Assembly: GCA_018971065.1 (NCBI GenBank)
Contig: JAGWVC010000067.1
Location: 1 to 21,286 of the forward strand
Direction of reading: 5' to 3'
DNA length: 21,286 bases
Source of the DNA: Sphingomonadales bacterium
GTDB lineage: Bacteria > Pseudomonadota > Alphaproteobacteria > Sphingomonadales > Sphingomonadaceae
Numbering within the stretch: the stretch's first letter is position 1; the number at the start of each line of letters is the position of its first letter. The position numbers and the translations under genes were made by a program. Shown here in pieces: positions 9,137 to 18,215 of the stretch. The notes under the pieces are model-generated. The model was not told where the DNA came from. It did not search any database and saw only the letters and a list, made by a program, of their open reading frames with translations.

Positions 9137-9156
9137 GACAACTGGTCTGAGACAAC
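9134..9156 (+). repeat. Short direct repeat TGAGACAAC between two operon genes
   Basis: TGAGACAAC occurs at 9134-9142 and 9148-9156, offset by 14 bases; with the preceding C the match is 10 bases. The first copy contains the stop codon of the monooxygenase gene. It looks like a small tandem duplication in the gap before the next gene. Confidence 0.6.
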
Positions 9157-9169
9157 GAGGGAGGATGTG

Positions 9170-9826
9170 ATGGAGGATACCAACCGCCGCAGCGCACTGG
9201 GCGCCCTGTTCGCACTCGGCGCTGCGGGTGCCGTAGCCGCTGGCAGCGAGGCCTCGGCCAAACCCGCCGGCCACATGGCGCATCATGGCGACATGATGAA
9301 GCAGGTGGACATGCTGTGCTCGCGCGCATGCATCGAGGAAGTGCTGATGGCCTATGCGCGCGGCAACGACCGGCTCGATGCCGATCTGCTGCGCTCGTGC
9401 TTCTGGCCCGAATCCGAACACCACCACGGCGGCTTCAAGGGCAAGTCGATCGACTTCGTGAACTTCGCGCTGAAGATCCTCACCAACGTCAAGTACACCG
9501 CGCACCACATCTCGAACGTCTCGATCACCGTGGACGGAGATCATGCGCTGACCGAGTGCTATTACTTCGCGCATCACCGTCGCCTGAAGAAGGACGGCGG
9601 CGGCGCCGAGGAGGACGCGTTCTTCGAGGGCCGCTACCTCGACGAGTTCGAACGTCGCGACGGCGTGTGGAAGATCATCAAGCGGCGCGGTTTGGCCGAC
9701 TATTCGCCGGGTGCAATCGCGGCAGAAGTTCCGTTCGCCAACTGGCCTGATGGCCAGCACAGCCTGCGCGCGCCGGATGACGACTGGTATGCGATGAAGG
9801 CAAAGTTCGCCGCGAAGAAGGGATGA
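9170..9826 (+). CDS. Exported NTF2/SnoaL-like protein with Tat signal
   Basis: 218 residues. The N-terminus (NRRSALGALFALGAAGAVAA, cleavage probably after ASA near residue 30) looks like a twin-arginine signal: RR, a hydrophobic stretch and an Ala-rich end. The rest is a cone-shaped NTF2-like domain of the SnoaL type: CSRACIEEVLMAYARGNDRLDADLLRS, FWPESEHHHGGFKGK, AHHISNVSITVDGDHALTECYYFAH, FFEGRYLDEFERRDGVWKIIKRRG. Such domains act as dehydratases, isomerases or small-molecule binders. The His clusters (EHHHGG, AHHIS) might form an active site or bind metal, which is inference. ATG 9170 is preferred over GTG 9167 because AGGGAGG is better spaced. The stop overlaps the next start (ATGA). Confidence 0.8.
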   Translation: MEDTNRRSALGALFALGAAGAVAAGSEASAKPAGHMAHHGDMMKQVDMLCSRACIEEVLMAYARGNDRLDADLLRSCFWPESEHHHGGFKGKSIDFVNFALKILTNVKYTAHHISNVSITVDGDHALTECYYFAHHRRLKKDGGGAEEDAFFEGRYLDEFERRDGVWKIIKRRGLADYSPGAIAAEVPFANWPDGQHSLRAPDDDWYAMKAKFAAKKG

Positions 9827-11262
9827 AAGCCGGACTGCTCGGGCTGGCGGCGGCGGCCAGCATCGCCGCCGCACCCGGCCCGGTCATCCGCGCCGATCAC
9901 GGCGCGGTGCGCGGTGTCGCCATCGAACGCGGCGGCGCCTGGCGCGGCATTCCGTTCGCCGCGCCGCCAGTCGGCCCGCTCCGCTGGCGCGAGGCGCGCC
10001 CGGCCAAGCCCTGGCACGGCGTGCGCGATGCCACGCGCTTCGGCGCCACCTGCATCCAGAACGCACGTGACACCACCCTGCCCCAGTCCGAAGACTGCCT
10101 GACGCTCAACGTCGCCACCCCCGATCGCCACGCGCGCGGCCTGCCGGTGCTGGTCTCGATCCACGGCGGCGCCTTCGCGTTCGGCTCGGGACGATACATT
10201 GCCGACAAGGACCTCTCGCCCGTTGTTCGCGCCGGCGTTGTCCTCGTCTCACCCAACTACCGCGTCGGCCGCATGGGCTTCTTCGCCCATCCGGCACTGA
10301 CCGCCGAAGCCGGCCACGGCACCGGCAACTTCTGGCTGTCCGACCAGATCGCCGCGCTGAAATGGGTAAAGGCCAACATCGCCCGCTTCGGCGGTGATCC
10401 GAAACGCGTCACCATCCTCGGCTGCTCGGCCGGCGGTTCCAGCGTCAACAGCCTGATGGTATCCCCTTCGGCGCGCGGCCTGTTCGCCCGCGCCTCGGCC
10501 CATTCCGGCGGCGGCCTGTTCAACGCCGCCCGCCCGCTGGCGCTGGCCGAACAGCAAGGCCTCGCGTTCGCCCGGCGCGCCAACGCCGCGACGCTCGACG
10601 AACTTCGCGCCCTGACCCCGGCGCAAGTGCTTGCCGCCGATCCCGGCCCGCCGGACTTCGGCGCGATCGTTGATGGGCATCTTTTGCCCCGGGCGATTGC
10701 GCCGGCTTTTGCGGCGGGGCGGCAGGCGCGGGTGCCGTATCTGGTGGGATCGACCAGCAACGAGGCCAGCGTGTTCGGACTGATGGGGTTCGATGCCGCA
10801 GTGATGCGGACACGCTTCGGCATCGATATGGCGGCCTTAAGGCCACCTTATGACGCGCTTAACGATGCGGAACTGCTGCGGCAGGTGCAGACGGACTTCC
10901 TGTTCACCGCCGCTGCACAAGGATTGGCCGGCTTCGCCAGCCGCCATGCGCCAACCTGGGCGTACTACTACGATCGCACCGCCCCCGGCGAACCCGGCGC
11001 ACCCCACTGCGCCGACATGGCGCCCACGTTCGGGTTCGGCCCGGGCCATGCCGAACCGATGCGCGCGGCGCTGGTCAATTTCATCAAGACCGGCAACCCC
11101 AACGGACCGGGCGTGCCGGACTGGCCGCCGTCCCATGCGGGAACGTCCTCGCCGCTGGTCATCGCCAACGAAGTGCGCGCCATGCCCGGCTTCGAGGCGG
11201 CACGGCTGGAAGCGTGGTATGCGAAGTGGCGGGCGGAAAACGGAATTTCCGCCCGGCCCTGA
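9823..11262 (+). CDS. Type B carboxylesterase with signal peptide
   Basis: 479 residues of the alpha/beta-hydrolase carboxylesterase family (COesterase). A short Sec-type signal (MKAGLLGLAAAASIAAA) is followed by the family start RGVAIERGGAWRGIPFAAPPVGPLRW and SEDCLTLNV. The oxyanion motif HGGAF is at 114-118. The triad is visible as S202 (GCSAGGSS), E314 (STSNEAS) and H395 (GAPHCADMAP). The elbow reads GCSAGG where most members have GESAGG. It should hydrolyse an ester or lactone outside the cytoplasm. The ATG overlaps the stop of the NTF2-like gene by four bases, so both exported proteins are probably made together. It is the last gene of the plus-strand operon and ends at a strong hairpin. 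Confidence 0.9.
   Translation: MKAGLLGLAAAASIAAAPGPVIRADHGAVRGVAIERGGAWRGIPFAAPPVGPLRWREARPAKPWHGVRDATRFGATCIQNARDTTLPQSEDCLTLNVATPDRHARGLPVLVSIHGGAFAFGSGRYIADKDLSPVVRAGVVLVSPNYRVGRMGFFAHPALTAEAGHGTGNFWLSDQIAALKWVKANIARFGGDPKRVTILGCSAGGSSVNSLMVSPSARGLFARASAHSGGGLFNAARPLALAEQQGLAFARRANAATLDELRALTPAQVLAADPGPPDFGAIVDGHLLPRAIAPAFAAGRQARVPYLVGSTSNEASVFGLMGFDAAVMRTRFGIDMAALRPPYDALNDAELLRQVQTDFLFTAAAQGLAGFASRHAPTWAYYYDRTAPGEPGAPHCADMAPTFGFGPGHAEPMRAALVNFIKTGNPNGPGVPDWPPSHAGTSSPLVIANEVRAMPGFEAARLEAWYAKWRAENGISARP
11230..11255. terminator. Strong hairpin between convergent operons, candidate bidirectional terminator
   Basis: A perfect 10-base inverted repeat: CGGGCGGAAA at 11230-11239 and its complement TTTCCGCCCG at 11246-11255, with a 6-base loop. 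It sits in the last codons of the esterase gene, just before its stop. The next gene converges with only six bases between the stops. No T run follows on either strand, so it may end transcription only partly or with Rho, or protect both 3' ends. Confidence 0.5.
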
Positions 11263-11268
11263 TCCGGT

Positions 11269-13344
<2,076 letters not shown>

Positions 13345-13384
13345 GGGAACCTCGGATGCGTGAGTCGGGGCTGTATAGCGCGGT

Positions 13385-14917
13385 TCAACCGATCGTGCGT
13401 TCGGTGGGCCAGAACTTCTGTCGGAGCGATTTCTTGTTGACCTTGCCCATCACGGTGCGGCCGACATCCTCGACGAAATCGTAGCTGCGCGGGCACTTGA
13501 AGCCGGCCAGCGATTCGCGTGCAAACGCGTTGAGTTCGGCGGCGCCAGGCGGGTTGGCGGGGTCTTTCGGGACGATGAGCGCCTTGGCTTCCTCGCCCAT
13601 TTCGGCGTTAGGCACGCCCAGCACCACCACGTCCGCTACGCCCGGGTGGCGGATCAGCACGTGCTCGGCCTCGGCCGGGTAGATGTTGACGCCGCCGCTG
13701 ACGATCATGTCCGACACGCGATCGGTGATGAACAGGTAGCCTTCGGCGTCGAGATAGCCGACCTCGCCCAGCGTGAACACGCCCGGGGCAATGTGCGCGG
13801 CGGCGGTCTTTTCGGGATCGCCTTCATAGACGATGCCGCGCCCGGTGGCATCGCGGAAATAGACCTGGCCTTCCTCGTAAGGCGCGCGTTCGGCGCCATC
13901 GTCGCCGATGATGACGGTGGTGTAGGGCGGCTGCGCCTTGCCCACCGAGCCGGGCCGTTCGAGCCATTCGGGCGACGTGATGAAGGTGGTCGATCCCGCC
14001 TCGGTGCCGCCATAGGCTTCCACCAGCACCGGCCCGAACCAGTCGATCATCGCCTGCTTCACATGGCGCGGGCAGGCAGCGCCGGTGTGAGCAAGGCGCT
14101 TCATGCTGGACACGTCGTACCTGGCGCGGGTGGCTTCGGGCAGCGCCAGGAAGCGCTGGAAGTGCGTGGGCACCATCACCGCGCCGGCAATCTTGCGGCG
14201 TTCGATCAGCGCCAGCGCGCCTTCGGCGTCGAAGTGGCTCATCACCACCAGCGCCGTCCCCGCCAGCAGGTTGCGCGCCTGCCCCAGCGGCCCGGTGTGG
14301 TACAGCGGGCCGACCGCGATCCCCGGCGACGGGGTGGCCTTGGGGCGGACCAGCGCCGCGTATTCGGCGATCGTCGCCGCTTCGGGCCAGTACTGCGGCG
14401 GGGTGTGCGTGGCCTTGGGCTTGCCGGTTGTGCCCGAGGTGTAATGCAGGTGGCACAGCGGCGCGGCATCGCTGGGCGGCGCTTCGGGCGAAGCGGCGGC
14501 GATCCAGTCCTCCCACGGCACGATCCCGGGCGTGGGCGGGCAGCGCCAGCCGACCACCAGCGAAACATGCTCGACCTGCGCGGCGGCAAGGCCAGCTTCG
14601 GCTGTCTCCGGCCCGACCAGCAGCACCGACGCCTGCGAATCCTTGAGGATATAGGCGATCTCACCCGCCGTCAGGTGATAGCTGGCGGGCACCGTCGAAA
14701 CCCCCGCCTCGATCCCGGCGACATAAGCGAGCGCGGTCTCGGCGCTGTTCGGTGCGAAAATGCAGACGCGGCGGGTGGCATCGACCGCGCCGCGCATCGC
14801 GTTGGCGGCGCGGTTCAGCACGCCATCCAGCTCGGCCCAGGTGTACGAAACGCGTTCGTCGGCCAGCGCCAGTTCGCCGTGGCGCGCGGGATCGATGGAT
14901 TGCAGGGTGACGGACAT
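13385..14917 (-). CDS. AMP-forming acyl-CoA ligase (ANL superfamily)
   Basis: 510 residues. The phosphate loop YTSGTTGKPKA starts at 159, the adenine-binding motif AYGGTEAG is at 301-308, the hinge is GYLFITDRVSDMIVSGGVNIYP, and the C-terminal catalytic Lys lies in TVMGKVNKKSL (probably K492). It activates a carboxylic acid with ATP and CoA. The ribose-binding motif, usually TGD or LGD, is LGE here (E385). The gene starts 9 bases after the MFS stop, with GAGGGAAA as ribosome binding site. Its operon position matches LvaE of the levulinate cluster, the ligase that starts the pathway by making the acyl-CoA. The chain length or aromatic nature of the substrate cannot be read from sequence. Confidence 0.92.
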   Translation of the reverse strand: MSVTLQSIDPARHGELALADERVSYTWAELDGVLNRAANAMRGAVDATRRVCIFAPNSAETALAYVAGIEAGVSTVPASYHLTAGEIAYILKDSQASVLLVGPETAEAGLAAAQVEHVSLVVGWRCPPTPGIVPWEDWIAAASPEAPPSDAAPLCHLHYTSGTTGKPKATHTPPQYWPEAATIAEYAALVRPKATPSPGIAVGPLYHTGPLGQARNLLAGTALVVMSHFDAEGALALIERRKIAGAVMVPTHFQRFLALPEATRARYDVSSMKRLAHTGAACPRHVKQAMIDWFGPVLVEAYGGTEAGSTTFITSPEWLERPGSVGKAQPPYTTVIIGDDGAERAPYEEGQVYFRDATGRGIVYEGDPEKTAAAHIAPGVFTLGEVGYLDAEGYLFITDRVSDMIVSGGVNIYPAEAEHVLIRHPGVADVVVLGVPNAEMGEEAKALIVPKDPANPPGAAELNAFARESLAGFKCPRSYDFVEDVGRTVMGKVNKKSLRQKFWPTERTIG

Positions 14918-14926
14918 GGTTTTCCC

Positions 14927-16207
14927 TCAGGGGCGCGCGGCGATGGCGGCACGCAAGGGCGCCAGCGCGGCGCGGAAACAGGCCAGCGCGATCAGCCCGG
15001 CGGCGATGACGACGACGGCGAGCGAGTAGCCCAGCTTCGCCTCGTCACGGAACACATAGTCGGTGAGGCTGGCGACCAGCGCCGGGCCGCCGCCCTGCCC
15101 CACCGCGGTGAACACGAACAGGAAGAACGCCAGCAGGCGCGCCCGCGCCGCGGCCGGGGCGATCAGCGCCATCACCGTCGAGACATAGACCATGAATGGC
15201 ACGGTGATGAACTGCGCCACGCAATAGCAGGCAAGGAACACCCAGACGTTGCCGGCGAAGAACATGTACATGACCGGCGCCAGCAGGCCGACGATCAGCC
15301 ACGAATAGAACCGCAGGTGCGCATCCGCCATGCCGCGCGCATAGAGCCGATCGACGATCCAGCCGTTCACCACCAGCGACAGCGCCGAGACGACGTTCAT
15401 CACGCTCAGCGCCGGGCCATACTGAACCGGGGTCCAGCCGAAATGCCGCTCGATATAGGCGGGCACCCAGGTGGTCATCGAATAACCGCAGACCGCCAGC
15501 GCCGAGGTGCCCAGCAGCATCAGCGCCAGCAGCGGCCAGCGCGCGCCCACGAAGCTGCGCAGTTCGCGCGGGTCGGTCGTCGCTTTCGTTACACTGCGGC
15601 GGCCGGGTTCGGGGAACGTCCAGACCAGCCAGGCCAGCACCAGACCCGGCGCCCCCACCATCATCATCACCCGCTGCCACGGTTGCGATGCGCCATGATG
15701 CGCGGTTGCATAGGCGATCGCCAGCCCGCCCAGCCCGAACGCGGTGGCCGAACCGACCTTGCCCGCCATCTGGAACGTGGAGGTGGCGCGGGTCAGCAGG
15801 TGCGGCGGAAACCCGTCGGCGATCAGCGAATAGGCGGCGGGGAGCAAGGCTGCCTCCCCTGCCCCGACCAGCACGCGCGCGATCAGCAACTGGTGGAAAT
15901 TCTCCGCCAGCCCGCAAGCCACCGTGGCGCAAGCCCAGAACAGCGCGCCGGCGCAGATGATCGCGCGGCGCGAGAACCGGTCCGCCGCCCAGCCGAGCGG
16001 CAGGCCGAACAGCGCATAGGCGAACGCGAACGCGGTGGCGGTGATCAGCGAGACCTGTACGTCGGACAGCAGCAGGTGCGCCTTCATCGGCTTGACCAGC
16101 ATGGCGATGGTCAGCCGATCGACCCACGAGAACACGTAGAGCGAGAACAGCACGGCGACCATCCACCAGGCGGTGCCGAGCGACGTGCGTTGCGTGTTCC
16201 CGTCCAT
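14927..16207 (-). CDS. MFS transporter, probable organic acid uptake
   Basis: 426 residues with about 12 hydrophobic segments. The loop between helices 2 and 3 contains the MFS signature GWAADRFSRRAI. The first helix has SLYVFSWVDRLTIAMLV, a pattern of the ACS/Spinster-like branch that often carries organic acids or aromatic acids. The central loop falls around PEPGRRSVTKATTDPRELRSF. It starts 20 bases after the acyl-CoA dehydrogenase gene with GGGGAGAG as ribosome binding site and precedes the ligase gene, so it probably brings in the acid that the ligase activates. The lva cluster of Pseudomonas putida uses a different transporter type (sodium symporter). Exact substrate unknown. Confidence 0.88.
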   Translation of the reverse strand: MDGNTQRTSLGTAWWMVAVLFSLYVFSWVDRLTIAMLVKPMKAHLLLSDVQVSLITATAFAFAYALFGLPLGWAADRFSRRAIICAGALFWACATVACGLAENFHQLLIARVLVGAGEAALLPAAYSLIADGFPPHLLTRATSTFQMAGKVGSATAFGLGGLAIAYATAHHGASQPWQRVMMMVGAPGLVLAWLVWTFPEPGRRSVTKATTDPRELRSFVGARWPLLALMLLGTSALAVCGYSMTTWVPAYIERHFGWTPVQYGPALSVMNVVSALSLVVNGWIVDRLYARGMADAHLRFYSWLIVGLLAPVMYMFFAGNVWVFLACYCVAQFITVPFMVYVSTVMALIAPAAARARLLAFFLFVFTAVGQGGGPALVASLTDYVFRDEAKLGYSLAVVVIAAGLIALACFRAALAPLRAAIAARP

Positions 16208-16227
16208 CCGTGCTCTCCCCGTTTGCG

Positions 16228-17457
16228 TCAGCGCACCGGCAGGGCGCTGAGTTCGGCGATCTTCTGCTTGCCGAGCTGCGTGAGGTGCACTTCATCCGGC
16301 CCGTCGGCAAGCCGCAGGTAGCGCGCGTTGATGAACGCGGCGGCCACCGGGAAGTCGCTGGAAAGCCCGCCGGCGCCGTGAAGCTGGATGGCGCGGTCGG
16401 CCACGGTCTGCGCCATGCGCGGGCCGATCACCTTGATCGCGGCGATCAGGTCCTTGGCGGCCTTGTTGCCATAACGGTCCATCGCGTCGGCAGCCTTCAG
16501 CGTCAGCAGGCGGGCCTGCTCGATCTCGCAGAACGACAGCGCGATTTCCTGGCGGACGCTGCCCTGATCGGCCAGCTTGCGCCCGAACGCGACGCGGCTG
16601 TCCGCCCGGCGCGCCATGTACTCCAGCGCGCGCTGCGCCTGGCCGATCACGCGCATGCAGTGGTGGATGCGGCCCGGCCCGAGGCGGCCTTGCGCGATCT
16701 CGAAGCCGCGCCCTTCGCCGAGCAGCAGGTTCGCCTTCGGCACGCGGACGTTGGTGAAGGTGATCTCGCAGTGGCCGGTGGGCGAATGGAACGAGTGCAG
16801 GACGTCGAGCGGGCGGACCACCTCGATGCCGGGGGTATCGGCCGGGATGATGATCTGCGAATGCTGCTGGTGGCGCGGCTTGCTCTCGTCAGGGGTCTTG
16901 CCGAGCAGGATGTAGACCTTGACGTTGGCGTCCATCGCGCTGGAAATCCACCACTTGCGACCGTTGATCACATAGTCGTCGCCATCGGGCAGGATGGTGG
17001 TGGCGATGTTGGTGGCGTCGGAGCTGGCAACGTCGGGCTCGGTCATCACGTAGGCCGAGCGGATCGTGCCATCGAGCAGCGGTTTCAGCCACTTTTCGTG
17101 CTGCTCGGGAGTGCCGTAGCGCGCGAGGATTTCCATGTTGCCGGTGTCGGGCGCGGCGCAGTTGAAGTATTCGGACGCGCCGATCACCCGGCCCATGATC
17201 TCCGCCAGCGGGGCGTACTCCAGGTTGGTGAGGCCCGGGCTCCATGCACCGTATTCGTGCGGCAGGAACAGGTTCCACAGACCCGCTTCCTTGGCCTTGG
17301 CCTTGATGGCTTCGGTGCCCGGCCACCGCTGCCAGCGGGTTGCCGGGTCATGGTTCCAGTGATCGCGCGCCTTCTCGATCGGATAGACGTGCTCGTCCAT
17401 GAAACCGATCAGGCGCTCGCGCAGGTCCTGCACCTTGGGCGAATATTCGAAGTTCAT
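16228..17457 (-). CDS. Acyl-CoA dehydrogenase of the ACAD10/ACAD11 (LvaC-like) branch
   Basis: 409 residues, the full acyl-CoA dehydrogenase fold. Visible parts are NLFLPHEYG, the flavin-contact segment [80 protein letters not shown], and the C-terminal [15 protein letters not shown]. The last motif is typical of the ACAD10/11 branch: Asp (D385) stands where ordinary enzymes have the catalytic Glu of YEGT. In mammalian ACAD10/11 the dehydrogenase domain works with an attached kinase domain to turn 4-hydroxyacyl-CoA into 2-enoyl-CoA. Here the kinase is a separate gene two positions upstream. It begins 12 bases after the SDR stop with a GAGAGGG ribosome binding site. A plain dehydrogenase role remains possible. 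Confidence 0.92.
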   Translation of the reverse strand: MNFEYSPKVQDLRERLIGFMDEHVYPIEKARDHWNHDPATRWQRWPGTEAIKAKAKEAGLWNLFLPHEYGAWSPGLTNLEYAPLAEIMGRVIGASEYFNCAAPDTGNMEILARYGTPEQHEKWLKPLLDGTIRSAYVMTEPDVASSDATNIATTILPDGDDYVINGRKWWISSAMDANVKVYILLGKTPDESKPRHQQHSQIIIPADTPGIEVVRPLDVLHSFHSPTGHCEITFTNVRVPKANLLLGEGRGFEIAQGRLGPGRIHHCMRVIGQAQRALEYMARRADSRVAFGRKLADQGSVRQEIALSFCEIEQARLLTLKAADAMDRYGNKAAKDLIAAIKVIGPRMAQTVADRAIQLHGAGGLSSDFPVAAAFINARYLRLADGPDEVHLTQLGKQKIAELSALPVR

Positions 17458-17469
17458 GGGTTTACCCTC

Positions 17470-18204
17470 TCAAAGCAGCAGGCCGCCATCGACGACGATG
17501 GTCTGGCCGCAGACGTAGCCGGCCAGCGGCGAGGCAAGGAACAGCGCGACGCCCGCCATTTCCTCGATCGTGCCGAAGCGGCGAAGCGGGATCTTGGCCA
17601 AAGCCCGTTCGCGGCGGGTTTCGTTGTCCATCGTCACCTTGGTCATCTTGGTTTCGACGAGGCTGGGGGCGATGCCGTTGACGCGGATGCCCTCACCCGC
17701 CCAGGCCTTGGCCAGCGCACGCACCAGATTCACCACGCCGGCTTTCGAGGCGGCATAGGCCGGGTTGCCCAGCGTGGCCTGAAACGCGCCGACCGAGCTG
17801 ACGACGATGACCGCGCCTTTCGTGGCCGCCAGCACATCGTGGAACCGCTGCGAGATATGCAGCACGCTGGAGAGGTTCACCGCGATCACCTTGTCCCAGC
17901 CCTCGGGCTCGAACTCCTGCCGCTTGTAGAGCACCGCGCCCTGGCTGTGTACGAGGATGTCGAGACTCTCGAACGGCGCCGGCGCAGCCGCGATCGCCTC
18001 GGCGCTCGACACATCCACCTGCGTGTAGCCGATGCCATCGAGATCGGAGCCGTCCTCGCCCGCATAGTCGGCGGCGCAGGCCCGCGTGCCCCAGACATGC
18101 ACCGTCGCGCCACGGTCGCGCAGCGCCACGGCAATGCCGTTGCCGATGCCCGACGAGCCGCCGACGACGAGAGCGGTCTTTCCGGTGAAATCGAGTTCGT
18201 TCAT
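17470..18204 (-). CDS. SDR family NAD(P)-dependent oxidoreductase (LvaD-like position)
   Basis: 244 residues, classical short-chain dehydrogenase length. The cofactor motif GGSSGIG is at 15-21, and the catalytic residues are S137 (VVSSVGAF), Y150 and K154 (YAASK), with N110 in VIAVNLSS. The usual NNAG motif is altered to HSQGA (87-91). The C-terminus ends GYVCGQTIVVDGGLLL. ATG 18204 is chosen because GAGGATGGGG lies upstream; ATG 18213 would add three residues. It sits between the kinase (11-base gap) and the acyl-CoA dehydrogenase (12-base gap). In the lva pathway the SDR reduces the 4-oxoacyl-CoA to the 4-hydroxyacyl-CoA used by the kinase; the same role fits here but is inferred from context. 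Confidence 0.9.
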   Translation of the reverse strand: MNELDFTGKTALVVGGSSGIGNGIAVALRDRGATVHVWGTRACAADYAGEDGSDLDGIGYTQVDVSSAEAIAAAPAPFESLDILVHSQGAVLYKRQEFEPEGWDKVIAVNLSSVLHISQRFHDVLAATKGAVIVVSSVGAFQATLGNPAYAASKAGVVNLVRALAKAWAGEGIRVNGIAPSLVETKMTKVTMDNETRRERALAKIPLRRFGTIEEMAGVALFLASPLAGYVCGQTIVVDGGLLL

Positions 18205-18215
18205 CGTCCCCATCC

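Noticed and set aside
8027..9874. Minus-strand open frame of 615 codons
   Set aside because: It is antisense to the flavin monooxygenase and NTF2-like genes, with low-complexity composition.
13646..16321. Plus-strand open frame of 891 codons
   Set aside because: It lies antisense to the ligase and MFS genes, whose motifs are clear. The peptide is rich in Arg, Gly, His and Gln with no domain, typical of a shadow frame in GC-rich DNA.
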